A stretch of 33,739 nt of DNA from JANQQZ01 sp039187315. GTDB taxonomy: Bacteria; Planctomycetota; Phycisphaerae; Phycisphaerales; UBA1924. Position numbers and translations under genes: made by a program. Of the stretch, positions 1 through 6,817 are shown piece after piece; positions within the stretch are counted from its first letter, which is position 1; every line of letters starts with the position of its first letter. The stretch spans positions 1 through 33,739 of the forward strand of contig JBCCZQ010000031.1 in NCBI GenBank assembly GCA_039187315.1, read 5' to 3'. The notes beneath the pieces are model-generated. The model made no database searches, was not told where the DNA came from, and saw nothing but the letters and a program-made list of their open reading frames with translations.

Positions 1-2
1 AC

Positions 3-389
3 GATGCGGCGCAGGCCGTTCTCGTACGCCGGCACGTCGCTGCGGCGCTGCGTGTCATCGCCGTTCTCCTCTTGCTCGTCGCGCTGCGTGATGTCCTGAC
101 CCGCATCGAATTCGCCGTCGCCTACAGCGGCTACCCAGCGACGGTGCAGACCTCGATGCGAGCGCCCTGGGCCCCGCTCGCGTGGGCGTCGGTGGCGTAC
201 TGGCTCGCCGCGGCCGGCACGCTCTGGTTCGGCGCGCGGCCCATCGCGAAGCGGGTGGCGCCCGTCGGCGAGCCGCGGTGCCCGGCGTGCGACTACCCAC
301 TCGAAGGACGCCCGGCCGAGCTCTGCCCGGAGTGCGGGCTGAGCCCTGGGCCGGGGCGGACGGATCCGCCCGATGGCTCGTCCAAGTAG
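3..389 (+). CDS. Membrane zinc-ribbon protein, 5' end off the window
   Basis: The frame is open from the first bases of the window to the TAG at 387-389, so the start lies upstream; a TTG at 72 is possible but would cut the first hydrophobic segment. About 128 residues are visible. They contain a hydrophobic helix (about residues 14-31), a second one (about 57-75) and a C-terminal zinc ribbon with CPAC and CPEC pairs and an LEG motif between them. The order (RRHVAAALR, helix, helix, zinc ribbon) matches the next gene, so the two are tandem paralogues. Such CPxC...CPECG tails are common in planctomycete membrane proteins. Function unknown. Confidence 0.7.
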   Translation, partial: DAAQAVLVRRHVAAALRVIAVLLLLVALRDVLTRIEFAVAYSGYPATVQTSMRAPWAPLAWASVAYWLAAAGTLWFGARPIAKRVAPVGEPRCPACDYPLEGRPAELCPECGLSPGPGRTDPPDGSSK

Positions 390-392
390 ACT
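387..392 (+). promoter_or_regulatory. Candidate -10 element (TAGACT) for a leaderless transcript
   Basis: TAGACT ends exactly 6 nt before the ATG at 399 and overlaps the stop codon of the preceding gene. There is no Shine-Dalgarno before that ATG. The same TANNNT-N6-start layout recurs at other genes in this window. No good -35 is visible. Confidence 0.4.
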
Positions 393-398
393 CCACGC

Positions 399-857
399 AT
401 GGTCCCTTCCCAGGCCGACATCGCGCGGTACCGGCACGTCGCCGCGGCGTGCGTGCGTGGCGTCGGGGTCGTGATCCTGCTCTACGCCGCCGCCCGCCTC
501 GGCGGGCACGTCTATCAGCACTTCGACCGCTTCGTCTCGGGCTTCCGCGGCACGACGCAGCAGCAGTGGCTCTACATCCAGGCGATCATGCCAGCCACGC
601 TCTTCGTCGGCTCGCTGGTGTTTGTCCTGTTCCCGAAGCAGGTTGCTCGGTGGCTGGTGCCGGCAAGCCCGACGGTGCGCTGCCCGACCTGCCGCTTCCG
701 GCTCGAGGGCCTCGCTTCCGATATCTGCCCCGAATGCGGCGTGGGACTCGGCCCAGAGTTCCGGCCGCGGGCGACGCCGAAACCCGAGCGGTCGGATCCC
801 CAAAGACCCTCCGAAGGGGGCGTCTTCGATGGTGGAAGCGGACGTGATGCCGGGTGA
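399..857 (+). CDS. Membrane zinc-ribbon protein (152 aa)
   Basis: Two predicted membrane helices (about residues 18-35 and 58-78) are followed by a zinc ribbon with CPTC at 95-98 and CPEC at 110-113, then a polar tail. It is a tandem paralogue of the gene ending at 389: both share an RHVAAA-type N-terminus, the helix arrangement and the C-x2-C...LEG...C-x2-C module. The ATG at 399 lies 9 nt after the upstream stop. No Shine-Dalgarno is visible, but a TAGACT hexamer sits 6 nt upstream. The 3' end overlaps the next start by 29 bp. The zinc ribbon probably faces the cytoplasm, but no substrate or partner can be named. Confidence 0.75.
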   Translation: MVPSQADIARYRHVAAACVRGVGVVILLYAAARLGGHVYQHFDRFVSGFRGTTQQQWLYIQAIMPATLFVGSLVFVLFPKQVARWLVPASPTVRCPTCRFRLEGLASDICPECGVGLGPEFRPRATPKPERSDPQRPSEGGVFDGGSGRDAG

Positions 858-1314
858 GCGGTCCGAACGAGCGTCCTATGAGGTCGACAGTGCCAAGGGC
901 GTGGCTAGGGCGGTCGATCTGGCCGAGGACCAGCGGGCCTACGCCTCGTGGATCCATTGGGGCAGCCTGATTGCGCTCGGCTCAGTGATCTTCAGCACTG
1001 GCATCGCATTTTTCGTGCCACTGCTGGTCGCGTTGGCGATGTGGCAGATCCGCAGGAACGACCACCCGTTTATCGATGACCACGGCCGCGAAGCGCTCAA
1101 CTTTCAGATCAGCCTGATCTTGTTGGGCATCATCCTGTTCGTCGCGGCGCTGCTGCTGACCTTCGGTACCGCTCTGCCGCTGGTAGTTTTCGGCATGCCC
1201 GTGCTTGGGATCGTCGGCTGCATCATGGGTGGGCTTGCCGCGGGTCGGAGCGAGTACTTCCGCTACCCGATGTGCATCCGGCTGATCAAGGGCCCGGCCG
1301 ACGCGCCGGACTGA
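829..1314 (+). CDS. DUF4870-like small integral membrane protein
   Basis: The ATG at 829 has a strong Shine-Dalgarno (GAAGGGGG, about 8 nt upstream) and gives 161 residues. After a polar N-terminus come an amphipathic YASWIHWGSL stretch, hydrophobic helices around residues 50-75 and 95-115, and a final one near 120-140. The polar link with DDHGREALNFQ is typical of DUF4870/Tic20-like proteins (the HGRxALNFQ signature). The family is membrane-embedded and its biochemical role is unsettled. It overlaps the preceding zinc-ribbon gene by 29 bp, suggesting co-transcription. The open frame extends further upstream, but only the 829 start has a ribosome site. Confidence 0.8.
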   Translation: MVEADVMPGERSERASYEVDSAKGVARAVDLAEDQRAYASWIHWGSLIALGSVIFSTGIAFFVPLLVALAMWQIRRNDHPFIDDHGREALNFQISLILLGIILFVAALLLTFGTALPLVVFGMPVLGIVGCIMGGLAAGRSEYFRYPMCIRLIKGPADAPD

Positions 1315-1341
1315 TATCTCCAGTCCCCACCGCAGGCCGCG

Positions 1342-1347
1342 TACACT
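1342..1347 (+). promoter_or_regulatory. Candidate -10 element (TACACT) for leaderless lptB
   Basis: TACACT is followed by exactly 6 nt and then the lptB ATG at 1354, which would place the transcription start at or next to the start codon. No Shine-Dalgarno precedes the ATG. A matching -35 is not evident. Confidence 0.45.
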
Positions 1348-1353
1348 GGTCTG

Positions 1354-2214
1354 ATGCCGCTGCTCGAGGCCCACAAGCTCCGCAAGTCCTACGGCGGGCG
1401 CGAGGTCGTCAAGGGCGTCTCGTTCCACGTCGACCGGGCCGAGATCATCGGTCTGCTCGGGCGGAACGGCGCCGGCAAGACCACCAGCTTCCGCATGACC
1501 ATCGGGATGATCGAGGCCGACGACGGCCGCGTGGTCTTCGACGGCAGCGACGTCTCCGAGCTGCCCATGTTTCAGCGGGCCCGGCTGGGCATGGGCTACC
1601 TCAGCCAGGAGCCGAGCATCTTCCAGCGGATGACTTGCCGGCAGAACCTGCTGGCGATCCTCGACACCCTGCCGCTCTCCCGCCGCGAGCGCAGGCAGCG
1701 GTCCTCCGAGCTGCTCGACCGCTTCGGGCTGACGCATAAGTCCAACGATCAGGCGCGGACCTGTTCGGGCGGCGAGCGTCGCAAGCTTGAGATCGCCCGC
1801 GCCATGGTCACCGAGCCACGGATCGTCCTGCTCGACGAGCCGTTCAGCGGCGTCGACCCCATCGCCGTCGAGGATCTGCAGGCCGAGATCAAGAAACTCG
1901 CCGAGACCGGCATCGCCGTCCTGATCACCGACCACAACGTGCAGCAGACGCTGCGCGTCTGCGACCGCGCCTGCATCATCGACGACGGTTCGCTGTTCGC
2001 CGTTGGCACGCCGAGGGCTCTGATCAACGACGAGCGCGTCCGCCAGGTCTACCTCGGCTCGCTCTTCCGAGGCGACGAGTTCGACGAGACCTACGCCCCC
2101 GCGCCGACGCGAAGCCACAAGCGATCCACCGCGGCCGACATCGATATGAGCTCGCCCGGCAGCCAGAAGCCGAAGCCGCGCACCAAGACCACGCGTAAGG
2201 CGAGCGGCTCGTGA
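1354..2214 (+). CDS. lptB: LPS export ABC transporter ATP-binding protein LptB
   Basis: This is the cytoplasmic ATPase that powers LptFG extraction of lipopolysaccharide from the inner membrane. All ABC motifs are present: Walker A GRNGAGKT (36-43), Q-loop Gln85, signature CSGGERRK (137-144), Walker B IVLLDEP (157-163), D-loop SGVD (165-168) and H-loop His194. The region GYLSQEPSIFQRMTCRQNL is characteristic of LptB. At 286 aa it is about 40 residues longer than typical LptB; the extra is a Lys/Arg/Ser/Thr-rich C-terminal tail (about 250-286). The gene overlaps the next one by 4 bp (GTGA), so translation is probably coupled. lptFG are not in the window. An LpxL-family acyltransferase at 32474 supports LPS production. 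Confidence 0.92.
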   Translation: MPLLEAHKLRKSYGGREVVKGVSFHVDRAEIIGLLGRNGAGKTTSFRMTIGMIEADDGRVVFDGSDVSELPMFQRARLGMGYLSQEPSIFQRMTCRQNLLAILDTLPLSRRERRQRSSELLDRFGLTHKSNDQARTCSGGERRKLEIARAMVTEPRIVLLDEPFSGVDPIAVEDLQAEIKKLAETGIAVLITDHNVQQTLRVCDRACIIDDGSLFAVGTPRALINDERVRQVYLGSLFRGDEFDETYAPAPTRSHKRSTAADIDMSSPGSQKPKPRTKTTRKASGS

Positions 2215-2630
2215 ATCGTCCCGCCGCGACGACCGCGCTCGCGCTGCCTGCGCTGCTGCTGACCGGCTGCCTCGAGCGCACCATCACCATCACCAGCGAG
2301 CCGCCGGGCGCGCTGGTGCACCTCAACGACGTCGAGCTCGGCCGAACGCCCGTGACGACCGAGTTCCGCTACTTCGGCGTCTACGATGTCCGCCTCGCGC
2401 GCGAGGGGTACGAGCCTGTCGCAACCGCCCGCGAGACCGGCGTCCCGATCTGGGAGTACCCGGGCATCGACCTGCTGGCCATCCTCGCGCCCTGGCGGGT
2501 CCAGACCTCGATCGAGTGGGAGTTCGCGCTCCAGCCGGAGCCAACGCCCGGCACGACTGAAGCCCAAGCGATGGAGGACGCCCTCCTGGAACGGGCGACT
2601 TCGCTCAAGGACGCCAGCCGGGGCGAGTGA
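2211..2630 (+). CDS. PEGA-domain lipoprotein
   Basis: The GTG start at 2211 lies in a GTGA overlap with the lptB stop. The 139-residue product has a short hydrophobic leader and a lipobox LLTGC with the lipidated Cys at position 20. A PEGA-like segment follows: ITSEPPGALVHLNDVELGRTPV, then an FRYFGVYDVRLAREGYEP beta region (about 28-65). PEGA domains are small surface beta modules, often in cell-envelope proteins. Translational coupling with lptB suggests an envelope role, perhaps tied to LPS transport, but this is inferred from position only. The tail after residue 110 is polar and acidic. Confidence 0.8.
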   Translation: MNRPAATTALALPALLLTGCLERTITITSEPPGALVHLNDVELGRTPVTTEFRYFGVYDVRLAREGYEPVATARETGVPIWEYPGIDLLAILAPWRVQTSIEWEFALQPEPTPGTTEAQAMEDALLERATSLKDASRGE

Positions 2631-2636
2631 AGGCTC

Positions 2637-3413
2637 TCAGCGCCGCCGCCGAACCGCGGCGATGCCCGCCACGCCCAGCAGCGCCGCCGATGCGGGCGTC
2701 GGCAGCACGGTCACGCCGTAGTCGAACTCGATCGTGCTCGCACGGAACCCGCCGCCGAACGCCCCCGAGCTGTCGTCGGCGTAGCTCTGCGACGACACCA
2801 CCACAACGTACCTTCCGGCGTCGAGCATGATCGTGTCGCCGATGGTGATGCCGCTGTCGATACCGGGCGTCAGGTAGTGCTGGAGCAACGTGTCGTTCGT
2901 TGTAGCCTCGCGGAGCGCAAAGTTGAAGACTCCGAGACCTTCGGACGTCCCGGGCAGTTCCACGCTGAGCGAGACAACCAGGTCGACACTGAAGGTCGTC
3001 GGACGTTCCACATCAAAGGTGACCACGTGCGTGACGGAAGCACCGACGTACGCACGGCCGGGGCCGAACGTGTCCGCCGCAGGTTGCAGCGACGAAGGGA
3101 ACGCGGTCGAGGTCACGCCGTTACCACGGAACACGTTGTCGGTATCGACAAACGTCGCGTCAACAAACGTGCTGTAGGTCCCGCCCAGGGGCTCGGGGCC
3201 CTCGTAATCGCCGGCCAGCATCGTGGTGCCGATCCCGTCGTTCACCGTGGGCAGGAACGCCCCGCCTTGGACACCGTTCGTATCGACAAAAAGTGCGCCG
3301 CCGTGCGTGAGTGCGCCGACCACGGTGCTCTGCGAAGAGGCGGACGCTGCAAAGACGACCGCCGCCAGCGAAACCGAACCGTACAGTGCTATGCGCGTCT
3401 GGGCGTTCCTCAT
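2637..3413 (-). CDS. Secreted protein with PEP-CTERM-like sorting tail
   Basis: I chose the ATG at 3413 because GGGAGGTG lies 7 nt upstream; the ATG at 3419 would be only 1 nt from it. The 258-aa product has a signal peptide (about residues 1-28, ending in an Ala/Ser-rich stretch). The body is beta-rich, Gly/Thr/Asp-rich and low in Lys and Cys. The tail is LPTPASAALLGVAGIAAV followed by RRRR at the very end: a Pro motif, a transmembrane helix and an Arg cluster, as in PEP-CTERM proteins sorted by an exosortase. The Pro motif is the TPAS variant seen in Phycisphaerae-type proteins. No exosortase gene is in the window. It converges on the PEGA gene with a 6-bp gap. Confidence 0.75.
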   Translation of the reverse strand: MRNAQTRIALYGSVSLAAVVFAASASSQSTVVGALTHGGALFVDTNGVQGGAFLPTVNDGIGTTMLAGDYEGPEPLGGTYSTFVDATFVDTDNVFRGNGVTSTAFPSSLQPAADTFGPGRAYVGASVTHVVTFDVERPTTFSVDLVVSLSVELPGTSEGLGVFNFALREATTNDTLLQHYLTPGIDSGITIGDTIMLDAGRYVVVVSSQSYADDSSGAFGGGFRASTIEFDYGVTVLPTPASAALLGVAGIAAVRRRR

Positions 3414-3420
3414 ATGCATG

Positions 3421-3428
3421 CACCTCCC
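3421..3428 (-). promoter_or_regulatory. Ribosome binding site deciding the 3413 start
   Basis: GGGAGGTG on the minus strand is 7 nt from the ATG at 3413 and 1 nt from the ATG at 3419. Spacing favours the downstream ATG. Confidence 0.6.
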
Positions 3429-3442
3429 ATTATGTTGTAAGA

Positions 3443-3448
3443 AGCATA
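3443..3448 (-). promoter_or_regulatory. Candidate -10 (TATGCT) for the PEP-CTERM-like gene
   Basis: On the minus strand TATGCT lies about 30 nt upstream of the ATG at 3413 in an AT-richer patch. This would give a leader of about 20 nt that contains the GGGAGGTG ribosome site. GGTTCG, 17 nt further upstream, is a poor -35. Confidence 0.35.
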
Positions 3449-3516
3449 ACCGACTGAGCACCATCCGAACCGCACGATTCCGAAGTTGAGGACGGATTTC
3501 GGGACCCGTGCGGGCC

Positions 3517-4152
3517 CTATTGGCGGGGTTCCGCGGGCACGCCCACAACCCGTTCACCCGCCGGAACGTCGCGGAGCACCACCGCGCCCGCGCCCACCGT
3601 CGCGCCGTTGCCCACAGACACACCCGGCAGCACCCGGGCTCCCAGGCCGATGAGCACGTCGTTGCCGACGCGCACCTCGCCGCCGAGCACGGCCCCCGGC
3701 GCCACGTGCGCATTCTCGCCGACGAGGCAGTCGTGCTCGATGACCGCCCCCGAGTTGACGATCGCGTGGTCCAGCACGCGCGCCCGGCTGTGCACCACCG
3801 CGCGAGGCCCGATCCAGACCCCCGCAGCGACTACGGATGACTCGGCTACGCTCGCCTCCGGGTGCACGACCATCGCGGCGTCGTCCTCCACGCGGTAGAG
3901 CCGGTCGATCAGCCAGCGGCGCACGCCAAGGTCGCCCAGCGCCAGGATCCAAGGCGTCCCCGCCAGCTCGTTGTCTTCCAGCGAGCTGATGTCGCCCAGC
4001 CGCTCGCAGCTCGGGTTGCCCTCGGTCAAGGGCGGGCGATCCTCATCGTCGTAGAATCCGCCGAGACCGAGCCCGGCGCGGAGCGCCGACTCGGCCACGA
4101 CCACCGCGTGCCCGCCGCCGCCGATGAGTGTCAGGGAAACCCGCCCGCTCAT
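3517..4152 (-). CDS. NeuD/PglD-family sugar O/N-acetyltransferase
   Basis: The 211-aa protein starts with a Rossmann-like LTLIGGGGHAVVV motif (8-19), used by this family to bind the sugar-nucleotide or substrate sugar. From about residue 96 it continues as a left-handed beta-helix of hexapeptide repeats (VVHPEASVAESS, IGPRAVVHSRARV, VGENAHVAPGAVLGG, IGLGARVLPGVSVGNGATVGAGAVVLRDVP). The His in IEHDC (His140) matches the catalytic His of PglD-type enzymes. It probably acetylates a sugar for LPS, capsule or glycoprotein, using acetyl-CoA. The exact sugar cannot be read from sequence. It is divergent from mqnA. No Shine-Dalgarno; a TAGCAT hexamer lies 6 nt before the ATG. Confidence 0.85.
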   Translation of the reverse strand: MSGRVSLTLIGGGGHAVVVAESALRAGLGLGGFYDDEDRPPLTEGNPSCERLGDISSLEDNELAGTPWILALGDLGVRRWLIDRLYRVEDDAAMVVHPEASVAESSVVAAGVWIGPRAVVHSRARVLDHAIVNSGAVIEHDCLVGENAHVAPGAVLGGEVRVGNDVLIGLGARVLPGVSVGNGATVGAGAVVLRDVPAGERVVGVPAEPRQ

Positions 4153-4158
4153 GGCTCG

Positions 4159-4164
4159 ATGCTA
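4159..4164 (-). promoter_or_regulatory. Candidate -10 element (TAGCAT) for the leaderless neuD-like gene
   Basis: On the minus strand TAGCAT is followed by exactly 6 nt and the ATG at 4152. No ribosome site is present. This repeats the layout seen at 387, 1342, 6802 and 30719. Confidence 0.45.
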
Positions 4165-4198
4165 CCGGCTCAGCGCACGCCCTGCGCCGGAGCCCGAT

Positions 4199-5104
4199 GT
4201 GACCAGCCCGCCCACCGAAACGCGCACCCGCATCGGCTGCGTCAGCTTCCTGAATACCGAGCCACTGATCGCCGGGCTCGAGGCGCTCGAAGGCGTCGAA
4301 CTGGCCCGCGCTGTGCCCTCCAAGCTGGTCGGTCTGCTCGAGCGCGACCAGGCCGATGTCGCGCTCGTGAGCCTGATCGATGCAGCGCGATCGGCCGTGC
4401 CGCTGGCAGTTGTGCCCTCGGGCATGATCGGCTGCGACGGACCGACGCTGACTGTGCGTCTTTACGCCCAGGTACCCATCGCTGAGGTCACACGCGTGCA
4501 CGCCGACACTGATAGCCATACATCCGTAGCGCTCTGCCGACTGATGCTCGAGGCCATGCACGGGGCCGCAGCCGAGGTCATCGACTACGACGCGCGGGAA
4601 CGCATGCCGCTGGCGGCGAGGGTCGATGCGGCCGGAGGCGAGCCGCAAGCGGGCGACGAGTGGCCAGAGGCGGTGCTCCTGATCGGCGACAAAGTCGTGA
4701 CCGATTCACCCCCGGCCGTCCGGTATCCGTACCAGCTCGATCTGGGTGAGGCCTGGCTGGAACAGACCGGCCTGCCGTTCGTATACGCGGTGTGGATGTG
4801 CCGGCGGGACCGGCTGGACGACCCGCGGGTGCGGCGGGCGGCGACGCTGCTGGATCGCCAACGCCGCCACAACGCGACCAGGATCGACCAGATCGTCACC
4901 GACCGAGCCATCGACCACCGATGGCCCGCCGACCTGGCGAGGCGGTACATCGGCACGTGCCTGCGTTTCGACTTCGACGAACGCTCTCGGCGGGCCGCCG
5001 AGACCTTCCTCGAACGCTGCGAAGCCGCGGGCCTGGCGCCCCCGGCGGGTCAGGGCCATCCCAGGCTCGAAGTCGCCGATGAGCTCCTCCGCGGCGAGGC
5101 CTGA
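4199..5104 (+). CDS. mqnA: Chorismate dehydratase MqnA (futalosine menaquinone pathway)
   Basis: MqnA converts chorismate to 3-[(1-carboxyvinyl)oxy]benzoate, the first step of the futalosine route to menaquinone. The N-terminal IGCVSFLNTEPL matches the family's G-x-V-x-[FY]-LN-x-x-PL opening. PSKLVGLLERDQADVALVSLID and a later VLLIGDKVV are also family landmarks of this periplasmic-binding-protein-like fold. I prefer the GTG at 4199, with GGAG 6 nt upstream, giving 301 aa; ATGs at 4151 and 4124 are in frame but add residues that look unlike the family and lie over the divergent neuD-like gene. No other mqn gene is in the window. It is followed 33 bp later by the sigma-like gene. Confidence 0.85.
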   Translation: MTSPPTETRTRIGCVSFLNTEPLIAGLEALEGVELARAVPSKLVGLLERDQADVALVSLIDAARSAVPLAVVPSGMIGCDGPTLTVRLYAQVPIAEVTRVHADTDSHTSVALCRLMLEAMHGAAAEVIDYDARERMPLAARVDAAGGEPQAGDEWPEAVLLIGDKVVTDSPPAVRYPYQLDLGEAWLEQTGLPFVYAVWMCRRDRLDDPRVRRAATLLDRQRRHNATRIDQIVTDRAIDHRWPADLARRYIGTCLRFDFDERSRRAAETFLERCEAAGLAPPAGQGHPRLEVADELLRGEA

Positions 5105-5137
5105 GCGCCCAAAGCGGAGACGAGGAACCAGCCTGCT

Positions 5138-6817
5138 GTGCCGCCCCTGCCCCGTTTCCAGCACGAACGACTCGCCGACCTTGCTCGGCAGCTCCGCTTC
5201 GCGCCCAAGAGCGCGCTCGTCCGCGACCTGCACCGGACCGAGCAGCTCGCCTTTGAGCTCGACGCCGAAGGCAGCTTCCCCATCGATTACGTCGTCTTCC
5301 GCGTGACGGGCTACCGGCCCGAACAATCGGCCGGCACCGAAGTGATCTCGGGCCACGATCTGCTAGGGGAGCTTGCGACCCTCGCCGAGCACCTGTCTGC
5401 GGCAGCCAAGATCGCTCTCTCGTCCCTGGACGGCGCGCTCGCGGCCGACGAGCTGTGCGAACGCTGGTCTGTCAGCCGCAAGACGCTCGAGCGCTACCGT
5501 CGGCGCGGCCTGCTCTCGAGGCGCGTCGTCGGCGCGGGCGGCAAGCCGCGGGTCGCGTACATGCCCGATGCGATCGAGGCCTTCGAGCGTCGCGAGCCGC
5601 AGACGCTCCAGGCCGCGAGCGGGTTCACGCGCCTCGCCCCCGAGCTGCGGCAGCGCGTGATCGAGGAGGCCGAGGCGCAGGCTCGGTCCGGCAAGAGCCT
5701 GAACCAGGCGGCGCTGGCCATCGCCGAGCGCATCGGACGCGGGCACGAGACAGTCCGGCAGATCCTCCAGCGGCACGATCAGCAGGAGCCTGAGCCGCTG
5801 TTCGGCGACACAGGGCCGATGCCGCCCCGCTCGCGCACGATCTGCTATCGGGCTTGGCGCCGTTCGATCGAACCCGGACGGGTTGCTGAGCGCGTCGGCA
5901 AGCCGCGTTCGTCCGTGCTGCGAGTCACGACCGACGAGCGCGCCGCTGTGCTGCGCAGAGCCCTCCCCCTCATAGCCGCCGGGCTTGGCGACGAGGCCCC
6001 GAACGAGACCGCGATCGAGCGGCCGGAATCGACCGCTGGCATCGGCCTTGGCGGCCCGGAGCTGCTCGAAGACTGGCTCGCGATGGCACGGGGTCTGACG
6101 CCAACGCCAGCCGCCACCGAGCGGGGCATGCTCGCGGCTCAGCGTGAGCTGCGCCGCCGCGCCGCACGGGCCATCTCGGAGCTCGGCGAGCACGGCAACG
6201 CCTCCCCGGCGCTTGATCAGATCGAGACCGATCTGCGTTGGGCCTGCCGGATCAAGGCCGAGCTGCTCCGCGCGCAGCTGCCCAATGTGCTGCGAGCGAT
6301 CGAATCACGCGCGGGCAGCCAGGCAGAGTCGCTCGGTGCCGCCCACCTGCGTCGGACGCTGCGGCTCGCGCTGGACGCGGCGGCCGATGCCGTTGACTCG
6401 ATCAGCCCGAGCGACCGGGGCCGTCTCGCCGCTCCCGTCTCCCTCGCGGTCGATCGCGCGGCCCGCTCCGGTCCCGGCGTGCCAACATCACGGCCCGTGC
6501 CCTCGCCCGGCCGGGCGCGCCGGACGGTCGGTGCCTCGGCGACCATCGAAGACTTCACGACCCGCGTCACGTCATGGCAGGGTCTGATCGATCCTGATCC
6601 GAGGCTGCGCAACGCCCTTGATTCCCTACCCAAACGCGAAGCCGCCCTGCTCCGCGCCCGCCTCGGCTTCGCTCCATGTGATGCGGGCCGCCCGCTCACG
6701 CTCGCCGAGCTTGCCGACAGCTTCGGTTCGCGCCCGCTGCACGCCGCTCGTTCTGTCCGGGCCGCTGTCCGCAGGGCGATGGAGTCGGCGCGCCGCGGCG
6801 GTACCATGCCCGCGTGA
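5138..6817 (+). CDS. Sigma-like multi-HTH DNA-binding protein (559 aa)
   Basis: No single known family is obvious. Residues about 103-150 form a MerR/excisionase-like HTH (LAADELCERWSVSRKTLERY, then RRGLLSRRVV and a YMPDAIEAFERR end). Two more HTH-like stretches follow (about 185-218, NQAALAIAERIGRGHETVRQIL; about 248-275, RVAERVGKPRSSVLRV). Residues 360-420 are Arg/Ala-rich helices, possibly a worn sigma region 2/3. The end (about 490-550) resembles sigma-70 region 4: LDSLPKREAALLRARLGF, then LTLAELADSFGS and a recognition-like helix. I infer a transcription regulator or degenerate sigma factor. The GTG start at 5138 has only a distant GAGG. The gene ends in a 4-bp GTGA overlap with gatB. 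Confidence 0.6.
   Translation: MPPLPRFQHERLADLARQLRFAPKSALVRDLHRTEQLAFELDAEGSFPIDYVVFRVTGYRPEQSAGTEVISGHDLLGELATLAEHLSAAAKIALSSLDGALAADELCERWSVSRKTLERYRRRGLLSRRVVGAGGKPRVAYMPDAIEAFERREPQTLQAASGFTRLAPELRQRVIEEAEAQARSGKSLNQAALAIAERIGRGHETVRQILQRHDQQEPEPLFGDTGPMPPRSRTICYRAWRRSIEPGRVAERVGKPRSSVLRVTTDERAAVLRRALPLIAAGLGDEAPNETAIERPESTAGIGLGGPELLEDWLAMARGLTPTPAATERGMLAAQRELRRRAARAISELGEHGNASPALDQIETDLRWACRIKAELLRAQLPNVLRAIESRAGSQAESLGAAHLRRTLRLALDAAADAVDSISPSDRGRLAAPVSLAVDRAARSGPGVPTSRPVPSPGRARRTVGASATIEDFTTRVTSWQGLIDPDPRLRNALDSLPKREAALLRARLGFAPCDAGRPLTLAELADSFGSRPLHAARSVRAAVRRAMESARRGGTMPA
6802..6807 (+). promoter_or_regulatory. Candidate -10 element (TACCAT) upstream of gatB
   Basis: TACCAT is followed by exactly 6 nt and the gatB GTG at 6814, inside the 3' end of the sigma-like gene. 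It could give gatB its own leaderless transcript in addition to coupling with the upstream gene. Confidence 0.35.

Noticed and set aside
4124..4198. Longer MqnA starts at ATG 4124 or 4151
   Set aside because: The added residues are not family-like and overlap the divergent neuD-like gene; GTG 4199 has GGAG at good spacing. Not fully excluded.
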